29,495 bases of DNA. Source: Anaeromyces robustus. Taxonomy: Eukaryota; Neocallimastigomycota; Neocallimastigomycetes; Neocallimastigales; Neocallimastigaceae. The notes under the pieces were generated by a model. The model saw nothing but the letters and a program-made list of their open reading frames with translations. It did no database searches and was not told the DNA's origin. The stretch's first letter is position 1. Every line of letters starts with the position of its first letter. Shown one piece after another: positions 1 to 13,738 of this stretch. The stretch is from NCBI GenBank assembly GCA_002104895.1, contig MCFG01000442.1, forward strand, positions 22,501 to 51,995, written 5' to 3'. Both the position numbers and the translations under genes were made by a program.

Positions 1-478
1 TATCCAGATTATTTATTTAAAAATAATAATATATATAAAGATTATGATATTAATAGTATTAATATTTAATTTAATTATAATAAAAAATAATTAGTAAATA
101 TTATATATAGAATTTATACATTTATATATGATAATAAAAATAGTATAATAATAAATAGAATAATTAAAATGAAATATAATAAAATTAAAATATATATCCA
201 TAATAAAAAATATGTATGTAATAGAGTTTATAATTTAATATATATATAAATTAAATAATATAATAAAAGGATAATAGATGAAAAGATTTTTAATAAAATA
301 TTATTAATTATTAAATAAATATTATAAAAAAGAATTTCATATATTTTTAATAAGAAAAAAAAAATTATTAATTGTATATTAAAGATAAATATTAAATATT
401 TAAAATAACCATAATTATATACTAAGAATGGTTTATTTTTAATATTTTGATATTTAATACTTTTTATTTTATATTAAC

Positions 479-489
479 TATTATTATTA

Positions 490-522
<33 letters not shown>

Positions 523-636
523 TATTATTTATTATTATCATTTATTATTATTATTTATTATTATTATTATTTATTATTATTATTTATTATTATTATTATT
601 TATTATTATTATTATTATTATTTATTATTATTACTT
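479..636. repeat. (TTA)n microsatellite with TTTA interruptions
   Basis: An imperfect trinucleotide array of TTA units is broken regularly by TTTA units. It produces a spurious 66-codon open frame of Tyr, Leu and Ile. No gene is indicated. Confidence 0.9.
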
Positions 637-2568
637 ACGATTTGTAAGTGTTTTTATTTTTTTTTTGTATATATAATAGATTTATTTTAAATATTGTTAT
701 ATATTAACATTTAATTTAATTATATGAACTTAATGCATAATTTATCCTAATATATAATTTATCCTTATATAAAGTTTCTTTTACAATTATAAAATAATAT
801 ATTCTAGTATTAATTAATAATTAAAATATTAATTTTAAATTTAATTATATATTATATAATTTATGATTGAAATTAAATATAAACTTTCATATAATAAAAA
901 AAAAAAAAAATGATTAAAAAATAAAATAAAATTATCTTTAAATATTGACTTTTATAGTATAATGATTATAAATATTATTACAAATATTTATATATTACTA
1001 ATATTAATATAAATTAAAAAAAGAGATATGGTTTTATTATATAACTTTAATAATTAAATAACAGAAATTACACATAAAACAGTAATTTTTAATTCTATAT
1101 AAATATACACAAAAGATATAAAAAATAATATATATATAATAATGCTTATATCAATTATTTTTGTTCATATAAAAAAAATTATATCAATCTTCAATAAAAT
1201 GTATTACATATATATTTAGTTCATTTTAATATTTTATAACTATTATTGTTAATGAATTTTTAAAATTAATATTCTATATAATATTAGAAAAATATTGTAT
1301 ATGTATCATAATATAAAATTAAATATTGAAAGTTTAAAAAAAATAAAATAAATTAGCTTAAAATATAAATTAAAATGCTATTTTCTTGCTTTTTTTTTTT
1401 TTTTTTTTTTACTTTCTACTTTTATTAATATATAACTTTTATTATTTTAAGTATTAATTTGACTTATGCTTTTTTTTTTTTTAAATTGATTAAAAAAAAA
1501 TTTTTTTTATACTAATAAACCTAATTAAATATTCAAAAATGAATAATAAAATTTATCAATTTTATTCTTTTCATTAATAATTTTTTTTTGTCATTAATAC
1601 TACCAGTTTTTTTTTTTTTTTTAAAGTAATCTTTTAATACTTAAATTTTAAAATTATTCAATTGATATTAGTTGTTAAAAAAATTTTTTTTATTAAATAT
1701 AAAGATAAATTTGCTTAATTTTTTTTTTTTTTTTAAATTAAAAAAATAAAATAAAATAAATAAATAAAAGGACTATATATTTTCTTTTATTATTCAACTA
1801 ATCAATTATAACTTTACAAACTCTACGTTATTAGCAGATGTACAAATCATTTTTAATCATAATAAATGTATCAAAATATATATATAATTATTTTATTAAT
1901 AATTTTCTATATAAAAAAAATAAAACTTAAACAAAATATATTAAATTAATGTTATTTTTATGTATATATATTTTTGTCTAGAAAATAAATAATTATTGTT
2001 ATTGCTGTATATTAAAAAAATTATGATTATTTTATAATCATTTTGGTTTTTAAATATATACTCTTTAATTTAAAAGAAAAGATAATAAAGTTCTATTTAT
2101 TATTATTTTTATTTAGTTTATTTATTTTATTTTTCTTTTTATTTGGTATATATTAATTAATGTTCTATTAATTATCATTATTATTAACTACTACAATGAT
2201 ATTGTTACTGTTGCTATATCCTTATTTGCTATTATTTCTTCAGTATAATTAGATTTATTTTTTTTATAATTATATTTATTTTTATAATTACTATTAGTTA
2301 TTATTAATTATTAAAATATTGTTATTGTTTATATAAAAATTTTGTAATTATATATATAAAAGAATCACTAGAATTTTTAATAATAACAGTATAAATAACC
2401 AATTATTTATACCAATTTATATTATTTCATTAAAGTTAAATTCAATAATATCATTTTAAGTGATTAATTAAAAAAAATTTTTTAGTTTATTAAGCAGAAG
2501 CATTTAATACAAATTTATAAGCTTTATTTATTATATTATAATGTTTCTTTATTATGTAATATAATAAT

Positions 2569-2620
2569 TAAAAGAGTTAATTTTAATATATTTTTATTAT
2601 AAAATATATTAACTCTTTTA
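2569..2620. repeat. Inverted repeat (hairpin, about 20 bp arms)
   Basis: The left arm TAAAAGAGTTAA (2569-2580) is the exact reverse complement of 2609-2620. An inner arm AATATATTTT (2585-2594) pairs with 2601-2610, leaving a six-base loop and a short bulge on the left arm. It lies in gene-free DNA. It could be a tiny mobile-element remnant or a chance palindrome in AT-rich sequence. The G/C-containing AGAGTT/AACTCT core makes chance somewhat less likely. Confidence 0.6.
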
Positions 2621-3068
2621 TAATAAGTAAAATGTAACCTTAAATTTTTTTATAAATACAAAAAGGAAAATAGTAGAAATGTAGAAAAAAGAAATGTTTT
2701 TTATATAAATTAATTTAAACTTTATTTCTATATAAAATTATCCATAAATTTTATGTATTGTACATTTAATCATACATTTTAATAATTAAAAATTAATATA
2801 CAAAAAAAGTTAAATAGTAAATATTAAAATCACAATAAAAAATAAAAAAAAAATTTTTTATAAAAAAAAAAGTAAATGAATAATAAAATAATAGCATTAA
2901 TTATATAAAAATTATTTTATCAATAATAAAAAATCTTATAATAAAATTATATATATTTATTATGACTCTTCATATATATATTTATATTTAAATACTATAT
3001 ATTATATAGATGCTTATAATAATTTATAATAATAATGATTTATAATAATAATATTATCATAATTATTA

Positions 3069-3323
3069 TCGTTATATTATTATTATTATTATTCACTATT
3101 ATTATTATTATTACTATTATTATTATTATTATTTATTATTATTATTATTATATATTATTATTATTATTATATATTATTATTATTATTATTATTATATATT
3201 ATTATTATTATTATTATTATTTTATTATTTTATTATTAATTATTATTATTATTATTATTATATATTATTATTATTATTATATATTATTATTATTATTATT
3301 ATTATTTTATTATTTTATTATTA

Positions 3324-3356
<33 letters not shown>

Positions 3357-3417
3357 TATTATTATTATTATTATATATTATTATTATTATTATTATTATT
3401 ATTTATTATTTATTATT
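3069..3417. repeat. Compound (ATT)n microsatellite with higher-order structure
   Basis: A roughly 350-base ATT array is interrupted by TATATT and TTTTATTATTTTATTATTAA variants. The latter variant block occurs at about 3220 and again at about 3305, an 85-base spacing. This suggests that part of the array was duplicated as a larger unit rather than one triplet at a time. The 128-codon open frame over it is an artefact of the repeat. Confidence 0.85.
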
Positions 3418-3705
3418 CTGATCCATCTTTTTATATTTTATGATAATTATAATTATTATAACATAAAATAAAATTTAGTCTTATGAAATTTTAATATGAT
3501 AAAAAAGAAACGCTTCTAAATCTAAATGTAAATAAAGTATTCATAGTTAATTATAATATATATGAATGATATATTTGATTATATACTGTTATATATATAT
3601 GGAAATAATTATAAATACAAAAAATATAACAAATTCTAATTATTATTACATTATTTTTACATTAAAATATTTTGTTAATATTTATCAGTTATTTTTGTTG
3701 TTAAT

Positions 3706-3720
3706 TATAATTATTATTAC

Positions 3721-3775
<55 letters not shown>

Positions 3776-3777
3776 TA
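3706..3777. repeat. (ATT)n microsatellite
   Basis: A nearly pure trinucleotide array with one early interruption. It gives the poly-Ile stretch of a spurious open frame. Confidence 0.9.
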
Positions 3778-5191
3778 TAATAAAATATTATTACATAATA
3801 CAAAGAAAATAAATAAAAATGATAATTTCCTATTAAATAATATATTAACAATATATTATAGTAATATATATTGTTTTATTTAGAAATATATAAAAAAAAA
3901 TTATATATTTTTTAATTTTAATTTTTTATTTTATTAAAATATTAAATATAGTTTTTTATATTTTTTTTTTTCTTTTATTTATTTATTTTATATATGAGTC
4001 AATATATTATTCGATTTATTATCTAATGTATTATATTTCAATTGCTTTAATTTTATAAAATATATTAAATAATATAATTAAAACAATTGGAATTTTATTT
4101 ATTTATTTATTTTATTTATATGTTATTTTATTATTTATATTTATTATTATATGTTTAATCCAAGTAATAAATTTGTTATTACCATTTTGTATCATTAATT
4201 ATTTGCTTTTTTTTTTCTCTATAGATTGTAGGATTATAAATTAAACATTTGTCTATGATTAATTTATAATTACACACACTATTAGTATTTTATTTATTTT
4301 GTTTTTTTCTTTATACTATAATATTATTTTTTTTTTCTTTAATATATATATTAATTTAATTTTTTTTAAAAAAAAAAGGAAAAAAAAAAAAAGAAAGAAA
4401 AAAGCAAATAATAGTTTATTAATCATTATATCATATTTATTACTAGATATTTTAAATAGTACAATATAATATAAAATAAAAAAAAAAAAAAATAAAAAAA
4501 ATAAAAAAGAAAGTTGATTAAATATATGTTTTCTTTAATAAATATATATATATATAATTTCATTTCATATATAATTTAATATTTTTGATTTATTACATAT
4601 ACTTATTTTAAAGTGTTTAAATATACATTACCACATATTTTTGTAAAAAAAAAAAATAAAATAAAATAAAATTACACTGACAATAACAATAACAATAAAA
4701 TATAATAGAAACGAAATAAAGCATACTCCATCTTATTATTTTAATATTTATTAATAAAATATAATTTAATATTATAAATATTTATTTTTTGGAACTTTGA
4801 TATCCTTTTCACATAAATAAAAGGTAATTACCATGTTATAATAGAATGTAAAAATTAAATAATATAAAATAAAATAATATATATAATAATATAAAATAAT
4901 TAATAATAATAAAATATATATTAATAAAAAAAATAAAATAAAAATATATGAAAAATTAATTTTTTAATTTTTGAAAATAATAATAATATATATATAAAAT
5001 TGTGATGGATAATATATTTAAATATCTTATTATTTACTTATATTATAAAAGAATGAATTTTATTTAAAATATTTATAAACATATATTAAATATAAGAATA
5101 AATAAAAAAAGTCATATTATATAAAATATATTATACCTTTATAATTCAGTCTTTTATAAAATAAATAATTCATATTACATAACAATTTATA

Positions 5192-7496
<2,305 letters not shown>

Positions 7497-7922
7497 TAAT
7501 ATATTCTTTGAATTTTTTAAAAAAAAATCTTTTCTTAAATTACATAACAAGAATATATATTATAAAATTTAATATCAACAATAATAATAAATTATTATTT
7601 ACAACAATTTACAATTTACAATTTATAACAAATTTCAACAATTAAAATAATTAATAACAAAAATCATTTATCATAATATTTTTATAATTTATTAAATTTT
7701 GTCAAATACTTTTTATTTATATTAATTTACTTATATTAAATAATTTTAATAATATAATGACAATGATAATAATAGAAATATATATATATATATAATAAAA
7801 TAAAATAAAATAACTAAAAAAAAAATTAAAAGTAAAATAAAAAATTATAAAAAATAATAAATAAAATAAAATAAAATAAAATAAAAAAAAATCACCATAA
7901 CAAAAGAATTAATGCATTAAAA

Positions 7923-8010
7923 AAGGATATGTTGTAAACATTTTATACAATGTTAAAATATATTATTATATATATAAAATATAATATTAAAAATACTACA
8001 CATATCCTTT
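7923..8010. repeat. Inverted repeat with AAAGGATATG termini
   Basis: AAAGGATATG at 7923-7932 is mirrored by CATATCCTTT at 8001-8010. The pairing extends imperfectly inward (TTGTA against TACTACA). The 88-base element has an AT-rich centre. It resembles the ends of a short palindromic element, but no flanking target duplication could be confirmed. Confidence 0.5.
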
Positions 8011-8160
8011 ATGTATTTAATATATATATTATTTATTTTATTTTATTTTATTTTATTTTATTTAGATTTGTTACTTATATTTTATAAAAAAAAAAAAATT
8101 AAATAAAATAAATTTTATTTTATTTTATTTTATTTTATTTTTATACTATATTATATTTAG

Positions 8161-8196
<36 letters not shown>

Positions 8197-9459
8197 GTAT
8201 TTATTGGTTTGTTTATATTTTTTTTTTCTTTTCTTTTTTTTATTGTTATTATAATTATTTTATAAAAAATAATGTACATATATATATTTATATATATATT
8301 AAAAAGGAAATAAATAAATAGACAAATATATAAATAAATAATAATAATAAAAGAAAAGAAAAGAAAAAAAAAAAAAAAAAAAAAACACTTCTCAAAATTT
8401 ACCCTTTTTAAGATTTCTCTATATTTTTTTTATTTTACTTTTTTTAGCTATTTTTTATAACATTAATAATCTTTATATTATTGTATATTTTACTTTATTA
8501 TAGCAAATAAAAACAAAATAAAAGACTTTTTAATTTAATTAAATTAATTACTAAATAAATATATGATCTCAATTTAAATTTATTTAAAAATTTATTGTTA
8601 AGGGTTAAATATATATACTGGTTAGATTAAAATAGTAAGACTTTATAAATATTATCTTTTTTTTTTTTTCTTGTATAAGGGATTTATGAAACCATTAATT
8701 TATTATTATAATATTAAATTAATATTAATAGAAAAGTAATATTAAATTATTAATATTTAATATTCTTTACATATCTTTAAAATAAATTAAATTATAATCG
8801 ATATACATAAAATGCTTTTTAATTTTTAATAAAATAGTTTAGGTATAATAAAAATTTGATATAATATAATCAATTTGGAAAAAAAAAATATTTATATTAA
8901 CAAATAATGATATATAATAAATAAACAATTAAACAAATAAATAAAAAAATATATTTTCTTAAGAATTTAATAATATAAACTAGTTTAAATTATTCATTTT
9001 TTAATATTTTTATTTTTAATATTTTTTTTATTATCATCAGTTTTTTATTGTATTATATTTTATTGTTTATTTATTTTTATTTTTTAATTAATAAATAAAT
9101 GTTATTTATATTATTTTTACAAATTTTGATTTGTAGTAACAAGTAATTGTGATAAGTTAATAAATTTTAAGGTTAATTTTTAAGGACAATAAAAAAAAAT
9201 TTTTTTAATAATCTATATTTAAAATTTCAAAAATTATATTAAATTAAAAAAAAAGGATTAATAATTATTATTATTTTATTATTTATAATATATAATATAT
9301 AATATATAATATTATGAAAATTATATCGATTTTTCTTTATAGACGTTTATGAATCAAGTACAAACTAGTTTGGAAGTTAAGAGAAAAAAAAAAAAAAATT
9401 TTTTTAATATATTTATTTATTTTATTTATTTTTAAAAATAAATTAATTATTATTATACA

Positions 9460-9543
9460 TTTAGATACAAAAGATAATCCATAATACATATATAATTAGA
9501 GAGTTTTATTAAAACATAATAATAAAATATATTTGTATCTAAA
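9460..9543. repeat. Inverted repeat with TTTAGATACAAA termini
   Basis: TTTAGATACAAA at 9460-9471 is the exact reverse complement of TTTGTATCTAAA at 9532-9543, separated by 60 bases. A related TTTTAGATAT follows at about 9551. The element sits about 100 bases downstream of the HDDC2-like stop codon (that gene is on -). It could be a small palindromic mobile element or a structured transcript end. Confidence 0.5.
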
Positions 9544-9643
9544 ACTTTTTTTTAGATATAAATACATTTTATTATAAAGATTTCTATGATATATATTATA
9601 ATAATACTTTGGAACAATAATGATAAATTATTATTATTATTTT

Positions 9644-11281
9644 TTATTCTTTATATTGCAATTTTGAACGTTGTTCATAAAGTTCTTCAACCCATTTTAA
9701 TACTACTGGATGAGTGAAAATTCCTCTTGTAGTTTCAAAGAAAGATTCTAATCTTTTACCTTCTCCTATTAATTATAAATAAATGTTTATTAAAACTTAT
9801 TCAAAAAATTTATTTATTCAAATAATATATAGTAATTACAACAAAAATTATTAATATTTTGTGTTTAATATTACTTTTTTCGTATTCATATGCTTGAAGA
9901 ATCATCTATTATCATAATATTTTTATTTGTTTTTAATAAATGTATGTATATATATTTAATGTACTTATTTAATAATAATAATATAATATATATACATATA
10001 TTTAAAATCAATTCATTTTATTTTTTCTTACTTCAAATTTATCTAAGTCTTTAACTAATAAAGCTTCAGGTGTTTTTCCTTCTTCATATTCGAGCCATAA
10101 TGATAAAATTTCATCTCCAGCTTCTTTATTATCAATTTTGTCACATAAATTTATAAATGCTGCCTATGTATTTTATTATTTTAATTAAAATTATAATTTC
10201 AATTAATATTTTTTTTATAAAAAATTAATTTTAAAATGATATATATATATATATATATAAAAGAAAATATAAATTAATTAAAAAAAAATAAAATTTTATT
10301 ATACAATAATACAATAAATAATAAATAGTACAATAAATAATAATATAAAATGTATGATAAATTATAAATATATTACCTTTTCTCTTTGATATTTATCTTC
10401 TAATGAAACTCCACTACATTAGATATATATTTAGAATGATTTTAATTTTAAAATATTAAAATATAAATTGATTGATTTTACATATTTATTATATAGATAT
10501 AATAATAATTTTATTATTATTATTTATTATTTATTATTATTATTATGTTTTACCTGAAAGGTGTGATATCACCAACGAGACTTTCACCTAAATCATGAAC
10601 TATTGACATTTTAACACATCTTTTATATATTTTATTATAATATATCATCATATTTATTATCATATAATATAAAATTTAAGATATTTATTATACATTACAT
10701 AGATATTTAAACAATAAATTTCAAAAATTATAATAATAATTATATTAATTATTTTCTTACTTGTCTTTATTTAAAGTATCATCTTTAATAAGCATAGCTA
10801 AAACACCCATTCTATGCATATGATCACTTATACTTTCTGGATTAGTAATTTTTGCATTTACCCATCTTTTATATAAATTATAATATATATATCAAATAAA
10901 TAAATAAATAAATAAATAAAAAATAAATAAATATAAAAAAAAATAAAAATTAATAATGAATTTTTAATTTTATATATATAAAATAATAAAATAATCTATA
11001 AATAAAATTAATTCTATTTTAATAAATCGAATTTCAAATTAAAAATGATTTTTTACTAATAATATTATTTCTTCAATTTCCTCGTTCTTTTCTATTCTAT
11101 TCTATTCTCTTCTATTTTATTTTATTTTATTTTATCATTTTTTATTTTCAATTTAATATTTTATTTCAATTATTGCTTATTTATTTATTTATTTATTTAT
11201 TCTTCCTTACCCTGTTCTTTTAGTAGTTTTTAAATTTTCACATATATGCATAAATTCTAAAACTGAAGAAACATTGGCCAT
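9644..11281 (-). CDS. HDDC2: HD-domain 5'-deoxynucleotidase, HDDC2/YfbR-like (seven exons)
   Basis: Family knowledge: these metal-dependent HD phosphohydrolases remove phosphate from deoxynucleoside monophosphates. Exons are 11281-11211, 10865-10761, 10619-10554, 10413-10377, 10163-10032, 9905-9875 and 9765-9644, giving 187 residues, close to human HDDC2 and yeast YGL101W. The order of motifs is [11 protein letters not shown] (17-27), [10 protein letters not shown] with metal ligand H39, [15 protein letters not shown] with H67-D68 and E71, [18 protein letters not shown] (120-137) with D134 the probable last ligand, then [10 protein letters not shown]. All junctions preserve frame. Several exons are tiny (31, 37 and 66 bases), so no long open frame marks this gene. 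The start ATG lies just after a (TAAA)n tract in the 5' flank. Substrate is inferred from family only. Confidence 0.9.
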
Positions 11282-11284
11282 TTT

Positions 11285-11323
<39 letters not shown>

Positions 11324-11324
11324 T
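11285..11324. repeat. (TTTA)n tract just upstream of the HDDC2-like start codon
   Basis: About ten TTTA units begin only a few bases upstream of the minus-strand ATG at 11281, so the gene's 5' leader would read as (TAAA)n. Similar arrays lie inside its first intron (10889-10935 and 11178-11200). Confidence 0.85.
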
Positions 11325-11600
11325 AATATAAAATTATAAAACTATTTAATATTTAAAAATATATAAAGATATTTTTATTAAATATTAATTATTTTTAATA
11401 TATATATATTTTAATTGTAATTTAAATTTAAAGTAAATTTTACAATACTCAAAAATCAATTTATATTATTTTAAACAGGTATAAATATTATTAATTAATT
11501 TTTTTATTATTTATATATATTATTTTATTATTTTATTTTGTATTATTTAATTTTTACATTCTATTTTTGCATAGTAAATATTATTAATTATTAAAATAAT

Positions 11601-11602
<2 letters not shown>

Positions 11603-11640
<38 letters not shown>

Positions 11641-11710
11641 GCACACAATTTGTACGTCAACTTTATTGAATTTAAATATTAAAATACATGAATCATAAAA
11701 AAACACATAA
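11603..11710 (-). mobile_element. Possible truncated retrotransposon 3' end with poly(A) tail
   Basis: A run of 35 T (11603-11637) is followed by ATGGCACACAATT. The same arrangement, poly(T) then (AT)GGCA, occurs at 26041 and at 27552-27585, the latter being the tail of the LINE at the right end of the window. Between GGCA and a downstream ATG the spacing is 48, 44 and 47 bases respectively, and this copy shares AACTTTATT-AATTTAA-TACATG with the LINE tail. Read on the minus strand this is a 3' UTR ending in poly(A). The comparison was by eye in AT-rich DNA, so it remains tentative. Confidence 0.35.
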
Positions 11711-12413
11711 TGAAAAAAAAATGATACTAAAAAAAAATAAAAACCAGTAATATATTATAGATAATAATAATAATACTGGAGGAAAAAAAGTAGTATAATA
11801 ATATTTAAAAACAATAAATCCATACAGCCCTTAATTCTAAATATAGAATTAAAGTAAAATTGATCTATCCTATTCCACTAGGGTCTTAAAATAATAATAA
11901 AAAAGTTATAATAGATTTAATAAATTTAAGCTTTTTAATGTATGTATATAAATGTAGTGAATATAATTAATAATTAATATAGTAAGTTAGGAATAAGAAA
12001 TAAATTATAATATATATAATAAAGTAATATTCCAAAAAAAAAAATTTTATTTAATAATCATAAATTTAATTAATATATTACATAATAAATTTTACATTTA
12101 AATACAAAAATTATTAAAAAATGTCATAAATTAAAAAATGCCAAATTAAATCAAAAAATCATCCACATTTTATATTAAATTAAAAAACTTTATTATTTTA
12201 TCCACATTTAATTTAATTATTCTATAAAGTTACATAATTTAAGTCACCAAAAAATAAATATTAAAAAAACGCTTTAAATATATTACTAATAAATAAAAAG
12301 ATAAATAATTAATTTACACAATATAATTGAAATGATATTTATATTTTAAGTTTTTAGTTGATCTTTATTACACCAAATCTGTTCAAAAATTTACAATAAA
12401 TAATTTAATAAAT

Positions 12414-13500
12414 CTAGTTCATTCTTTGAACGAGGTTATTGATGTAGTTTTCACGGTTACCGGCTTCACCATTTTGAATGAAGTGGTTAGTCTTCTTACC
12501 CTTGAAACCACCAGTTGGGTTAGAGAGCTTGAAAGTCCAGAGGAAGTTGTTAGCTTGCTTGAAGTTTGGACCAACAGTGTAGATTTCGTGAATAAGATCT
12601 TCAATACAGACAATACCGTATTTACCGAGTTCTTGGGCAATAATAGCATTGTCAGTGATTGGAACTCTTTGCTTGTTAATCTTAGCGAAACCACGCTTGT
12701 AAATAAGTTCACGAACAGTCTTAAGGTTTGGAGTACCGTAAGTAACGTATGGTTCGACTAACTTTAACATAGTAACAGTGGCCTTGTTAAGTTTAACGAA
12801 AGTACCATTGTTAATTTGAATAATACGGAGAAGTTGAAGGATCTTACGGGCCTTTGGTGGGATGTTAGAAATACCCTTAATTCTAACAACGAAAGCTAAC
12901 TTTGGTTCAGCTGGAACATAGAATGAACCTTGAGCCTTAGCTTGTCTTTGGAGTCTAATTTCGTTACGTTCAGCAGCTTGGTATTCCTTAGCGTATTGTT
13001 GGGCACGCTTGTAGGCAACCTTACGGGCGTTACGGTTAGCAACCTTAGATTCAGCCTTAGCAGCAGCCTTAGCAGCAGCAATCTTTTCTTGAGCCTTAGC
13101 TTTCTTTAATAAAGTTTCTGGAACAGCTTTAGTGGCACTATTATATTAAATATTTTAAAAACATATATAAAAAATTAAATTAGTTCATCCATTTAAAAAA
13201 AATTAATTTTATTACATATTTCTGAAATAGAATTAAATATCATCATGGTACACACATTTAATTTCCATTCTATTGAAGAGAAATTATTATATATCTTTTA
13301 TTATTCATTTATCAAACTTTAAACCTATACTACTATAAATGATAATCATTTTTAAAGAACAATATAACATTAAAGAACCTATTTTTATTTATTGATGCAT
13401 CGTTCTTTAAGATTATACGCTCTTGTTGATTTTATGTACCAAATAAAATATTTTAATTCATGATTTCATTTATATTAAATTAAATTACTACATACACCAT
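12414..13500 (-). CDS. RPL7: 60S ribosomal protein L7 (uL30)
   Basis: This is a cytosolic large-subunit ribosomal protein of 242 residues (yeast: 244). Exon 1 holds only ATGGT (13500-13496). A 358-base intron (13495-13138, GTATGT to TAG) follows, then exon 2 runs from 13137 to a TAG at 12414-12416. The protein begins [18 protein letters not shown], followed by the Lys/Ala/Arg-rich L30 N-terminal helix region (about 12-75), [18 protein letters not shown], the RNA-binding L30 fold with NNGTFVK, and [32 protein letters not shown] and [19 protein letters not shown]; it ends in QRMN. The start was chosen because the splice restores MVATKAVPE in frame; the internal ATG at 12770 would remove half the protein. 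The exon is far less AT-rich than its surroundings and uses C/G-ending codons, typical of a highly expressed gene. Confidence 0.97.
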
Positions 13501-13696
13501 TGTTAATCTGTAACTTAACGATTGAAGAGGAGGGAATAATCAAATATAAAATTTTTTTTTGTTATATCAAATTTAGTAAATTATTATTACCCAATCAAAT
13601 GATTCTTCCAATCATTTTCTAAATATCATATGTTTTATTTAAACTAAAATAATAACAAGCCACAATAACAAGCCACAACATTATATAGGGTTAGTA

Positions 13697-13738
<42 letters not shown>

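Larger units (their letters stand above)
1..5191. other. AT-rich intergenic region without recognisable genes
   Basis: Both strands are saturated with stop codons except inside simple repeats. The open frames here are translations of (TTA)n/(ATT)n tracts (Leu/Ile/Tyr runs) with no protein-like composition. I saw no tRNA-like cloverleaf and no GC-rich exon-like island. The stretch holds homopolymer A and T runs (for example poly(T) near 1391-1411), microsatellites and one clear inverted repeat, listed separately. The last part, about 4900-5191, presumably holds the promoter and 5' UTR of the cyclin gene, but no specific element could be supported. Confidence 0.7.
7497..9643. other. AT-rich intergenic region between cyclin and HDDC2-like genes
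   Basis: This is the shared 3' flank of two convergent genes. It contains (TTTTA)n, (TTA)n, poly(A) and poly(T) tracts and two inverted repeats listed separately. A short, less AT-rich stretch at about 9344-9390, after a TATAG, looks faintly exon-like but has no open frame of any length and no partner exon. No gene is supported. Confidence 0.6.
11282..12413. other. Intergenic region between RPL7 and HDDC2-like genes
   Basis: This holds the 5' flank of the HDDC2-like gene and the 3' flank of RPL7. Apart from the poly(T)-bounded block listed separately, there is a small palindrome TTAATTCT-AAATAT-AGAATTAA at 11831-11852 and generally AT-rich sequence. No coding region could be supported. Confidence 0.6.

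Noticed and set aside
447-647. 66-codon open frame of Tyr/Leu/Ile
   Set aside because: It is a translation of a TTA/TTTA microsatellite, with no protein-like sequence and no splice partners.
3035-3421. 128-codon open frame of Ile/Tyr/Leu
   Set aside because: Entirely an ATT-type repeat; stop-free by composition.
3566-3883. 105-codon open frame
   Set aside because: Its centre is a poly-Ile microsatellite and the flanks are random AT-rich sequence with no recognisable motif.
9344-9390. Possible exon after TATAG (ACGTTTATGAATCAAG...)
   Set aside because: About 45 bases of mildly less AT-rich sequence; no adjoining exon, donor or family motif.
12426-12761. 111-codon + strand open frame
   Set aside because: Antisense shadow of the RPL7 exon, which has an unmistakable ribosomal protein sequence on the minus strand.
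13240-13246. Box C/D snoRNA in the RPL7 intron
   Set aside because: A box C-like ATGATGA is present on the gene strand, but no CTGA box D was found in the intron. Kept only as a low-interest observation, not as a feature.
13680-13700. Telomere-like GGGTTAG
   Set aside because: A single occurrence, not in tandem; more plausibly a promoter motif or chance.
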